From CAYOBW01 sp964402115 (GTDB lineage Bacteria > Verrucomicrobiota > Kiritimatiellia > UBA8416 > CAYOBW01), in the NCBI GenBank assembly GCA_964402115.1, contig CAYOBW010000223.1, positions 1-11,737 on the forward strand: DNA of 11,737 nt, read 5' to 3'. Positions 1-7,800 of this stretch are shown here, piece after piece. The notes below the pieces were generated by a model, which ran no database searches, was not told where the DNA came from, and saw only the letters and a list, made by a program, of their open reading frames with translations. Position 1 is the first letter of the stretch, and the number at the start of each line of letters is the position of its first letter. The translations under genes and the position numbers were made by a program.

Positions 1-1031
1 ACAACGGCGGCAACATGTACAACGAGGTGGACGGCACCACGCCCACCAGCAACGCCCCCCTGCGGGGCGGCAAGGCGACGCTGTTCGAGGGCGGCACCCG
101 CGTGCCCTGCGTCATCGCCTGGCCCGGGATCACCGCCGTCGGCTCGCGCAGCGAGGCCCGGATCCAGAGCGAGGACTACTATCCCACGCTGCTGGAGGGG
201 CTCGGCCTGCAGCCCGCGCCCGGCCAGCGCTTCGACGGGATCTCGATTCTGCCCGCCCTCCGCGGCGGCGCGCTGCCCCCGCGGGGTCTCTTCCAGTTCT
301 TCCCGCACGATCCCGGCGTGCCCGACTGGCTGCCGCCCGCCGTCTCCGTGCATGACGGCGACTGGAAGCTCATCCGCATCTTCAACGGCGGGGCGGCCGG
401 CGCACATCGCCACCTGCTCTTCAACCTGCGCGACGACCTCTCCGAGACGAACAACGTGGCCGCGCGCTACCCCGAGCGGGTAAGCGCGCTCGACGCCCGG
501 ATCGGCGCGTTCCTGGCCGGGACGCAGGCCGTCGTGCCCATTCCCAATCCGGTATTCGATCCGGCGCAGTACCACCCCGAACTGGAAGGCCAACAGGTCC
601 CCCGACGCAAGCCGCAGCCCGCCGCGGCCGCCAGGGACGATGGCGATCCGGCGCTGAAGGGCTGGAAGGCGCGGAGCTGCACGGCGACGGTCAAGGCTGG
701 CGTGCTCCGGATCGCCGGGCTGAACGACGCCAGCTTCCTCGGTTTCGCGGCCAGCCGGCACAGCGGCACGAGCGTCGTGAAGGTGCGCCTCAACGCCGGC
801 CCGGCCGCGTCGCGCGTGGACTGGCTGCCGGGGGGTGTCCAGGGCCAGGCGCAGAGTGTGCCGTATGCACTGGTGGCCGGCGGCTGGCAGGAGGTTACGG
901 TCGACCTTCCGGCCGCCGGCCCGCTCGGCATCGTCCGCCTCTATCTACCCAAACAGGCTGCACCCATCGAGATCGACTGGATCGAGATCACGTCCGCGGG
1001 CGGCGGCAAGTCCACGCGCACGGAGTTCTGA
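1..1031 (+). CDS. Sulfatase (S1 family), C-terminal part, 5' end outside window
   Basis: The reading frame is open from base 3 and ends with TGA at 1029-1031, so the N-terminus, including the formylglycine motif and most metal ligands, lies upstream and cannot be checked. The visible part has the late sulfatase core signature NAPLRGGKATLFEGGTRVP (bases 51-107). Its lysine (codon 72-74) matches the conserved active-site Lys of type I sulfatases. It is followed by a WPG turn, DYYPTLLEGLGL and FDGISILPAL, all typical of the family's C-terminal subdomain. These enzymes hydrolyse sulfate esters, usually on secreted glycans. After about base 600 a Pro/Ala linker leads into roughly 125 residues that are not sulfatase core. 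This segment (GW...L.I.G...VDWLPGG...RLYLP...IEIDWIEI) looks like a galactose-binding-like beta-sandwich. The next gene starts 125 bases downstream on the same strand, so co-transcription is possible. The sulfatase assignment is firm; the substrate is unknown. Confidence 0.9.
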   Translation, partial: NGGNMYNEVDGTTPTSNAPLRGGKATLFEGGTRVPCVIAWPGITAVGSRSEARIQSEDYYPTLLEGLGLQPAPGQRFDGISILPALRGGALPPRGLFQFFPHDPGVPDWLPPAVSVHDGDWKLIRIFNGGAAGAHRHLLFNLRDDLSETNNVAARYPERVSALDARIGAFLAGTQAVVPIPNPVFDPAQYHPELEGQQVPRRKPQPAAAARDDGDPALKGWKARSCTATVKAGVLRIAGLNDASFLGFAASRHSGTSVVKVRLNAGPAASRVDWLPGGVQGQAQSVPYALVAGGWQEVTVDLPAAGPLGIVRLYLPKQAAPIEIDWIEITSAGGGKSTRTEF

Positions 1032-1058
1032 TAGCATTCCGCACGGGAAAGCGGAAAG

Positions 1059-1203
1059 TGGACGCAGGACGAGTTGGACACAGGACGCAGGAAGGTGCGT
1101 CCCCAGTCCTGCGTCCTGGGTTCTCGAACCATGAAGGGCACAAGGAGCGTAGATTCATGCAAACAGTCCAACCCATAGTCCGGCGTCCCGCGTCCTGCGT
1201 CCT
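1059..1203. repeat. Inverted heptamer repeat AGGACGC / GCGTCCT upstream of and inside the rhamnosidase gene start
   Basis: Copies of a 7-base word and its complement cluster here. TGGACGC+AGGACGA lies at 1059-1072 and AGGACGC at 1082-1088. A perfect 12-base inverted repeat pairs CAGGACGCAGGA (1081-1092) with TCCTGCGTCCTG (1107-1118) across a 14-base loop. Three head-to-tail heptamers of the complementary sense (GCGTCCC, GCGTCCT, GCGTCCT) sit at 1183-1203, inside the signal-peptide coding region of the next gene. The hairpin stands 39 bases before that gene's ATG and could affect its expression. That effect is inferred; the repeat itself is read directly. Confidence 0.75.
1142..1147 (+). promoter_or_regulatory. 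Ribosome binding site deciding the rhamnosidase start
   Basis: AAGGAG lies nine bases before ATG 1157. This selects 1157 over the in-frame ATG at 1058, whose 33 extra codons would encode the heptamer-repeat region and a non-signal-like leader. Confidence 0.8.
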
Positions 1204-4165
1204 CATTCTCCTCGCGCTCATGGCGGTCGCGGTGGCGGGCGCCGCGGCGAGCGGGGCGGCGGGCGCGGGCGGCGCGGCCTTGTGGCTGAAAGAGGCCTCG
1301 CCCTATGTGCTGACCCCCAGGGGCGACCGGGTCATGCCCGTGCGGGTCGTGCGGACCGAAGGCCGGGTGGAGGGTGCGGACGCGCTGCTTGCCGAAGATG
1401 GAAAGAGCTGCCGCCTGACGTTCGATGCGGGCGGCCCGAAGCCGGTGGCCGTGCTGGATTACGGCGCGCAGAGCGTGGGCGGCTACGCCGTGTTCACGGT
1501 CACCGCGCACACCGGCCAGCCCGTGGTGCGCCTGGCCTACGCGTGCCATCCCGACGGGCTCTCGGAAACCGGCTGCTTCACGCGCGAGACCAGCGCGCGT
1601 TACCTGGGCAAGGAAATCGACCTGCCGGTCCTGCCGGGCAACGTCAACCGCCACGAGATCTACACGATCCCGCGCACGGGGCGGTTCATTGCGCCGCTGA
1701 TCCAGGGGCAGACCCGCTACGTCCGGGTGCAGCTCGACACGCCCGGCACCGCGGTGGATATCGATGCGGTGGCCATGGTGAACAGCGGCGTGTATGACCG
1801 TGCGCCGTATGACGGCTGCTTCCTGTGCAGTGACGAGCGCCTCAACCGGCTGTGGGCCATCAGCGCCTGGACCCTGCAGATTGCCTCCTTCCCCAATCAC
1901 GACGCCTGGAAGACGGTCGACGGCTGGCTGCTGCCGCGCAAGCTGGAGCAGGCCGGCGACGTGGGGCTGAGCGTCGCGGGCGCGGAGTGGGGCGACGTCG
2001 CGGTGGAAACCACCTGCGAACTGCGGGCGAATCCGCACCACGTTTCGGCCGCCGGCGTGGCGTTCCGCGCGCGGGACGCGCAGAACGCCTACCTCGCGGA
2101 GGTCGCGCTCGACGGCACCATCCGACTGCTCCGGCGCCAGGACGGCCGCGACACGGTGCTGAGCGCGAAGCGGCTGGCCGCGCCGCTCGTGGACGGCGCG
2201 CGGTACCAGCTGACCGTCGCCGCGCGCGGCGATACGCTGACCGTGCGCCTGGACGGCGCCGCCGTGTGCGAGGCACGCGACGGAACGTTCGCGGCCGGGC
2301 GCGTTGGCTTCTACTCGCGGAAGGAGCAGTGGCCTTTGTTCGACGGCATTGTCGTCAGGGACGGCGCCGGGCAGACGCTCTTCGAGGACGACTTCGCGGG
2401 CGACCTGCGGAAGTGGCAGTTCGCGCGCACGCTGTCGTTCGTCGCCGACGGCGCCAAGCGCGACCGGCTCGTCTGGTCCGGCGACCTCTACTTCGCCCAG
2501 CGCAGTGCCTACTACGCCAGCGCCCAGCCGACCTACCTGCGCGACTCGCTGAAGATGCTCGCCTTCAACCAGGCGCCCGACGGGTACATTCACGCCTCGC
2601 CCTACCCGGAGCGCAGCGTCCCGCCGCCGGCGGGCGACTACGGCCCTTTCCCCTCCGACGAGTTCGCGGCGTGGCTGGTTCCCGTGGCGTGGGACCACCT
2701 GCTTTACACCGACGATACCGCGACCTTGCGGGAGCTCTGGCCGGCCATGGCGCGCCTGCTGGCCTACCTCGGCGGGCACATCGGCCCGCAGGATCTCTTC
2801 GTGCAGCGCGCTGAAACCTCGAAGCATGCCGGCAACCTCAACCCAGGCGACGTCCGCACCCGCAGTTACCTGAACATTCTGCTGTGGGGCACGTTCCGCG
2901 ACGCCGCGCGCATCGCCGACCGGCTGGGCCTCGCGCCGGAGCGCGACGCGGCGCAGCGGCGGGCGGACGCGCTGAAGCGGGCTCTTTTCGAGCGGCTCTG
3001 GGACGAGCCGCACGGCTGCTTCCGCGAGGCCCTGGAGACGCCCGCCTGCGGGTTCGAGGCCAATGCGCTGGCGCTCGCCATGGAGCTGGTCACGCCCGCG
3101 CAGGCGCAGCGCATGGCGCCGCAGCTCAAGAAGATCGGCCACGGCAAGTTCCAGAGCCTCGCGAGCCGGGGCAAGTTCGCGTATGGCTTCGGCGCGTCGG
3201 GACTGCGCGCCATTCTCGACCACAACTGGCTGAAGCTGCTCGATCCCGGCTGGCAGGGCGCCACGACCACGACCGAGTGCATGAGCCTGCTCACCCGCGG
3301 CTGGGGCGACGAGTCGCACCCCGACACGGCGATTGCCGGCCATTTCAGCGCCTACCTCCTGGGCGTGCGGCCGACGGCGCCGGGTTACGGCCGGTTCCTG
3401 TTCCGCCCGCAGCCCGCGCCAGGCGTGACGTGGGCCAGGGGCGTCGTGCCCTCGCCGCACGGCCCGATCGCGGCTGCGTGGGCGCAGCAGGGCGAGGCGT
3501 TGGTCCTGTCCCTGGAAGTGCCCGCGGGCACGGTCGCGGACGTGGCGCTGCCCGCGGGCGGGACCGTGACCGTGAACGGCAAGGCGGGCGCGCTGAACGG
3601 CCTGGCGGCGGGCGCTTACGCGATCGAGGTGCGTGGCCTGCCGCCCGACGCGTGGGCCGACCCCACGCTGGCGGGGCCGGCGACGGAGAAGGGGCTGACG
3701 CCCGTATCGAAGGCCTCCAGTTCGCACGAGGCGGGCGGCTGGGCGCTGGCCAACCTGTTCGCGCCGCCCGAGGACAAGGATCGGAAGGGCTACAGCTCGG
3801 TATCGCACGCGACGGACCGGGCGACCGAGTGGCTCGAGTTCGACCTCGGCGCGGAGACGGCGCTGGCCAGGATCGTGCTGCTGCCCCGCGACGGCACGAC
3901 GGCGAAGGGCGGCCCCGGCGTGGGCTTCCCGCGGGACTTCACGGTGCAGGTGGCGAAGCGGCCGGACGCCTACGAGACTGTGGCCACTTACACCGACCGC
4001 CAGGCGCCGGACGCCGGCGGGCTGACGGTTGACCTCTATACGGTGATCGGCTACCCCTCCGTGCGGTACGTGCGGCTCGTAGCCACGCGGCTGGGCGACC
4101 CCTGCGGCACCGAACCGGGCGCCTACCGCCTCCAGTTCGGCCGGGTGCGGCTGCTGCGGCCGTAG
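1157..4165 (+). CDS. Secreted GH78-like alpha-L-rhamnosidase with inserted jellyroll and C-terminal discoidin-like domain
   Basis: A 1002-residue protein. A signal peptide covers about residues 1-30 (basic start, then CVLILLALMAVAVAGAAA). A GH78 N-terminal beta-sandwich region follows to about 235, then the first catalytic helix (RLWAISAWTLQIASF, to about 246). Residues about 249-425 form an inserted concanavalin/jellyroll (DUF1080-like) domain with WGDVAVETTCELRA, GVAFRARD and VGFYSRKE. The GH78 core resumes with the acid motif DGAKRDRLVWSGD (431-443), an (alpha/alpha)6 barrel and the base region TTTTECMSL (Glu707), SHPDTAIAGHFSAYLLGV and the C-terminal GH78 beta-domain. Residues about 850-1002 resemble an F5/8 type C (discoidin, CBM32-like) domain. 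GH78 enzymes release terminal alpha-L-rhamnose. The usual RDER motif is RDR here, so the canonical acid Glu is missing, as in a subset of rhamnosidase-related sequences. A related glycosidase specificity is therefore possible. Confidence 0.85.
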   Translation: MQTVQPIVRRPASCVLILLALMAVAVAGAAASGAAGAGGAALWLKEASPYVLTPRGDRVMPVRVVRTEGRVEGADALLAEDGKSCRLTFDAGGPKPVAVLDYGAQSVGGYAVFTVTAHTGQPVVRLAYACHPDGLSETGCFTRETSARYLGKEIDLPVLPGNVNRHEIYTIPRTGRFIAPLIQGQTRYVRVQLDTPGTAVDIDAVAMVNSGVYDRAPYDGCFLCSDERLNRLWAISAWTLQIASFPNHDAWKTVDGWLLPRKLEQAGDVGLSVAGAEWGDVAVETTCELRANPHHVSAAGVAFRARDAQNAYLAEVALDGTIRLLRRQDGRDTVLSAKRLAAPLVDGARYQLTVAARGDTLTVRLDGAAVCEARDGTFAAGRVGFYSRKEQWPLFDGIVVRDGAGQTLFEDDFAGDLRKWQFARTLSFVADGAKRDRLVWSGDLYFAQRSAYYASAQPTYLRDSLKMLAFNQAPDGYIHASPYPERSVPPPAGDYGPFPSDEFAAWLVPVAWDHLLYTDDTATLRELWPAMARLLAYLGGHIGPQDLFVQRAETSKHAGNLNPGDVRTRSYLNILLWGTFRDAARIADRLGLAPERDAAQRRADALKRALFERLWDEPHGCFREALETPACGFEANALALAMELVTPAQAQRMAPQLKKIGHGKFQSLASRGKFAYGFGASGLRAILDHNWLKLLDPGWQGATTTTECMSLLTRGWGDESHPDTAIAGHFSAYLLGVRPTAPGYGRFLFRPQPAPGVTWARGVVPSPHGPIAAAWAQQGEALVLSLEVPAGTVADVALPAGGTVTVNGKAGALNGLAAGAYAIEVRGLPPDAWADPTLAGPATEKGLTPVSKASSSHEAGGWALANLFAPPEDKDRKGYSSVSHATDRATEWLEFDLGAETALARIVLLPRDGTTAKGGPGVGFPRDFTVQVAKRPDAYETVATYTDRQAPDAGGLTVDLYTVIGYPSVRYVRLVATRLGDPCGTEPGAYRLQFGRVRLLRP

Positions 4166-4270
4166 GGGCGGAAGCGAAAGAACGCAGGACTGGACGACGG
4201 CGAAAAGAAGGCGCTTTCGGGTTGAATGTGGGCACCCCTACCCCGGCATAGGCGGGTGGGGAGTGTGGGC

Positions 4271-4343
4271 GGTTAAGGGGAGCGGGTAAGAGTATCCGGT
4301 TAAGCGGGGGCGGTTAAGAATGCGCGCAAGTGGGTCGGTTAAG
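4271..4343 (+). repeat. Left GGTTAAG array, quasi-period 12-14 bases
   Basis: GGTTAAG occurs at 4271-4277, 4298-4304, 4312-4318 and 4337-4343. A GGGTAAG variant is at 4284-4290 and a decayed copy (GCGCAAG) at 4324-4330. Unit starts are 12-14 bases apart. The spacer AGTATCC between units two and three is also present, in inverted form, at the equivalent place in the right array. Confidence 0.85.
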
Positions 4344-4366
4344 TGTTGGGAGAGGGCGTCGTGGCA

Positions 4367-4678
4367 ATGACACAGCCTTTTGGGCATGAGAAGCTGATCG
4401 TTTACCAAAAGGGCATGCAATTCGCGGCCCTCCGCGGCGCGTTGCTGGCCCGGCTGCCTCGGCGAGTGGCGGCATGTGATCATCTGGACCGTGGTGCGGA
4501 GAGCATTCTGGTCAACATGGAAACCGCATACAAGGCCACTATTCAGTCGGCATCGCTTGTCGATCTTGCCACCGCAAACGGCGTCGCTGATGTTTCCCGA
4601 GTGGAAGCGGGACGCGAACTGCTCCGCCGGATTGCGGCCATGCTCACAGCACTCTCCAAGGTGGCAGCACATGCTTGA
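4367..4678 (+). CDS. Four-helix-bundle protein, S23 / 23S rRNA IVS family (related to DGR Avd)
   Basis: A 103-residue protein starting at ATG 4367. GGGAGAGGG at 4348-4356 is a plausible ribosome binding site; GTG 4361 or GTG 4343 are other starts in the same frame. The N-terminus HEKLIVYQKGMQFAALRGALLARLPRR and the block LDRGAESILVNM match the family pattern (HEKLxVYQ..., then LxRAAxSIxxNIAEG). The C-terminal helix GRELLRRIAAMLTALSKVA also fits. The usual NIAEG is NMETAY here, so this copy is divergent or decaying. Family members are small helical, oligomer-forming proteins. Their function is unclear outside 23S rRNA intervening sequences and the related Avd proteins of diversity-generating retroelements. 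GC is about 61% over 4361-4670 by hand count, lower than the flanking genes. It sits inside inverted arrays, which suggests it belongs to them rather than to the glycosidase operon. Confidence 0.7.
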   Translation: MTQPFGHEKLIVYQKGMQFAALRGALLARLPRRVAACDHLDRGAESILVNMETAYKATIQSASLVDLATANGVADVSRVEAGRELLRRIAAMLTALSKVAAHA

Positions 4679-4682
4679 CACA

Positions 4683-4741
4683 CTTAACCGTACACTTAAC
4701 CGACCCCCTTACCCGGATACTCTTAACCGACCCGCTTAATC
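4683..4741 (-). repeat. Right GGTTAAG array (reads CTTAACC on + strand)
   Basis: CTTAACC occurs at 4683-4689, 4695-4701 and 4722-4728, with variants CTTACCC at 4708-4714 and CTTAATC at 4735-4741. Unit starts are 12-14 bases apart. The array begins four bases after the stop codon of the four-helix gene. One further copy (CTTAACC, 4793-4799) lies outside it, before the next gene. Confidence 0.85.
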
Positions 4742-4828
4742 GACATGATCGGACGGCAAGTGGCGAGCCACAATATGTTGGGGTTCGCCATACTTAACCC
4801 GGAAGGACCGAAAAGCAAGATCGGCTCC

Positions 4829-7800
4829 ATGAAACCCCTCTTCGACAAATGCAGCGGGTACCGCAAGCGCTTCTCCTTTTCGTCCGCCGCGCTGACCCTC
4901 CTCGCGCTGACGGCGGGCGCGGCACTCACGGCTGCCGGGGACGCGCCGCTGCGCATCGCGCGGTTCGAGCCGGAGGCGAACGTGTGCCGCGCCGGCCGGC
5001 CGGAGCCGCTGGTCGCCGAGCTCGAGAACCTCGCCGGGCGCGACCTCGTGCTGCGGGCGCGGGTGAGCGCGCCGGCCGGCGTGCGCGTCGCCGGGGCCAC
5101 GCAGCAGGTCGCCGTGGCGTCCGGGAATTGGGTCACCCTGCGCTGGCAAACCGCTGCCGCGGAGGCCTGCGGCGGGGAGTTTGCCCTGGAAATCGAAACG
5201 GACGGCCAGCCGGCGGGCCGCGCGGCGATCCGGGTGTGTTTCCTGCCGCCGTTGCCCGGGCGGCCCCCGGGCGGCGAGGCCGGCGGCTACATTCCCGACC
5301 CGCAGCCGGCTCCGACGGACATCCTCGTGGGCGCCCACCACTGTCCGCTGTGGGAATCCGACAAGCCCAATATGTGGCTCAACGTCCTGAAGCATCCGGA
5401 GCGCACGCCGGCCCTGGGTTTCTACTCCCAGGAGAACCCGGAGGTGGCCGACTGGGAAACCAAGTGGGCCGTGGAGCACGGCATTTCGTTCTTCATCTAC
5501 TGCTGGTACCGCGCCGGCCAGGGCGGGCCCGTGAAGATGAACTTCGGCAGCGGCATCCACGACGCGCTCCTCAAGTCGCGGTTCGTCGACCGGCTGAAGT
5601 TCACCATCATGTGGGAGAACCAGAGTCGCGGCCAGGCGGGCGTGGCGGACGAGGGCGACCTCATGCGGAACCTGCTGCCGTTCTGGATGGAGAACTACTT
5701 CAAGCACCCCGGCTACCTGAAGGTCGACAACAAGCCCGTGCTGTTCATCTACCGTCCCGAATTCCTGGCGGACGACCTCGGCGGTGTGGCGAACGTGGCG
5801 AAGGCCTTTGCCGGCATGCGCCAGGCCTGCCGGGAGCAAGGCTTCGACGGGCTGTACCTGCTCGGGGAATACCGCGGGCTGGATCCGAACCACCTCAAGC
5901 TCATGCGGAGCCTCGGGCTGGATTACACCTTCGCCTACTGCTGGCACGTGGGCGGCAGTCCGACCCCGGAGCGGGCCAGCCAGGCGCAGATGCACTACAT
6001 CCGCCAGACGCAGGCGCTGAGCGTCCTGCCGCAGGTGGTGACCGTGTCGCAGGCCTGGAGCGGGTGGCAGGACGAGGGCAGCATCTGGAAGATCCCGCCC
6101 GCCGACTTCGAGCGGCTGCTGGGGCAGGCGCGGGACTTCATCGGCACGCTGCCGAAGGAGCAGCTCGGCAGCCGGATGCTGCTGCTCGACAACTGGAACG
6201 AGTGGGGCGAAGGGCACTACATTGCGCCCTATCGCGAGTACGGCTTCGGCTACCTCGACGCCGTGCGCAAGGTGTTCTCGAGCGCTCCGCCGGCCCACGT
6301 GGACCTCCTCCCCGGGGACATCGGCAGGGGGCCGTACGACCGCGCGATCCGGGGCCATTTCGAGCGCGAAGCGCAGCACCGGATTCTTGCCGCCCGCGCG
6401 GTGTTCACGCCCGGCGCGCCCGCGGGCCTGGTGGGGCGGTGGACGTTCGATGAGGAGCCGGACAGCCCGGTCGCTTTCGACCACTCCGGGCGGCGGCACG
6501 GGGCGACCCTGCTGCGGGCCGCCCGCGCGCCCGGGCTCGTTGGCAGCGCCCTCCGCTGCGACGGGGGCTGCGCGGTGGTGCCGGCCGCGCCGCACCTGAC
6601 GCCCAGCCGGGCGCTCACCGTGGCGTGCTGGGTGCAGACCGACACCCCGGCGCAGGACAACCGCTGGCTCGTGAATCGCGTCTTCGGCGGCGCCACGGCC
6701 ACGGGGTACCGGCTGGGTGTGCTGGGCGGCCATCCCTGTTTCGAGATCCCGCTGACCGACTGGAGCCACCACCTCAAGGCCGCCGCGCCCCTGCCCGTCG
6801 GGCGCTGGGTCCACCTCGCCGGCACGTTCGATGGCGCCACCATGCGCATCTATGTGGACGGGACGGAACAAGGCGCCCTGGAACGTCCCGGCCCGCTCGC
6901 ACCCAACGGCTGCCATCTCGTGCTGGGCAATTACGAGGTGGATCACGCGGCCCACTTCAGCGGCCTGCTGGACGATGTGCGCCTCTACGACCGCGCCCTC
7001 ACGGCGGCGGAAGTCCTCGCTCACGGTGCGGAAGCCTCGCGGGCTGCCGACAGCGCAACCGTTGGCGCCATCCGGTGGGACGCGTGGCATGCGCCGGCGA
7101 CCAACGTCGCCCACGGGGCGTCCGGTGGGCCGGTAAAGGCCATGGAAGCGTCGCTGGATCCCGCCCGCTACCGCCAGCGCGCGCCCTTCTTCGCCCGTGT
7201 CGACGCGCAGGACCGGCTCCACATCGACGGCTACACGCAGGAGGTGGTCGACCGGGAGATCGGCTTCGCCAGGGCCGGGGGCATCGACTACTGGGCGTTC
7301 CTGCTCTACGACGAAGGGAACGTGATGAGCCAGGGGCTGTCCCTGTACCTGCGCAGCGCCCGCAAGCGCGAGGTCAGGTTCTGCGCCATCGCGCAGGCCG
7401 GCGTCTTCGGGGCGCCGGAGGCGTGGCCGAAGGGCGTGGAGCGGCTGGTGCGGCTGATGCAGGACCCTTGTTACCAGACGGTCTGCGGCACGCGGCCGCT
7501 GCTGTACCTGTTCCGGATCCAGGATGAGCAGCTCCGTGCCTGGGGCGGGACGGCGGGGGCACGGCGGCTTTTTGACGGCCTGCGGCAAGCGGCCAAAACG
7601 GCGGGACTCGGCGACCCGTACCTGGTCGTGATGGACTACGCCGTGGCGCAAGCCAGGCGCACGGCCGAGGCGGCGGGGGCCGAAGCGTTGTCCGACTACG
7701 CGTGTTCCGGGAACGCGCCCGGAGCGCCGTATGCGGAACTGGCCGCCAAGGCGCGCGCGTTCTGGGGGGCGTGCGCCGCAACCGGGTCGCAGGTCGTGCC

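Larger units (their letters stand above)
4271..4741. other. Four-helix-bundle gene cassette bounded by inverted GGTTAAG arrays (IVS-like candidate element)
   Basis: A compact unit of about 470 bases: left array (4271-4343), small ORF (4367-4678), right array (4683-4741). The arrays are imperfect inverted copies of each other. Two colinear blocks pair perfectly: 4332-4346 with 4692-4706 (15 bases) and 4287-4299 with 4713-4725 (13 bases). The second block widens to 21 bases with two mismatches (4284-4304 / 4708-4728). The arms begin and end within a few bases of the gene's ribosome binding site and stop codon. In Leptospira and other bacteria, 23S rRNA intervening sequences encode S23-type four-helix proteins within a base-paired stem. 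This unit resembles that layout but lies between two glycosidase genes. Mobility is inferred; no target duplication or transposase is seen. Confidence 0.55.

Noticed and set aside
941..3808. 955-codon open frame on the - strand
   Set aside because: It lies antisense to the rhamnosidase and sulfatase end. Its translation is Arg/Ala/Gly-rich with no family motif. Long antisense frames are expected where codon third positions are mostly G or C.
4367..4678. Diversity-generating retroelement accessory gene (avd)
   Set aside because: Avd belongs to the same structural family, but no reverse transcriptase, template repeat or variable repeat is seen in the window.
4271..4741. CRISPR array
   Set aside because: The repeated word is only 7 bases with 5-7 base spacers and the two runs face each other; no cas gene is present.
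4271..4741. True 23S rRNA intervening sequence
   Set aside because: The flanking sequence codes for glycosidases and no rRNA helix sequence is recognisable on either side.
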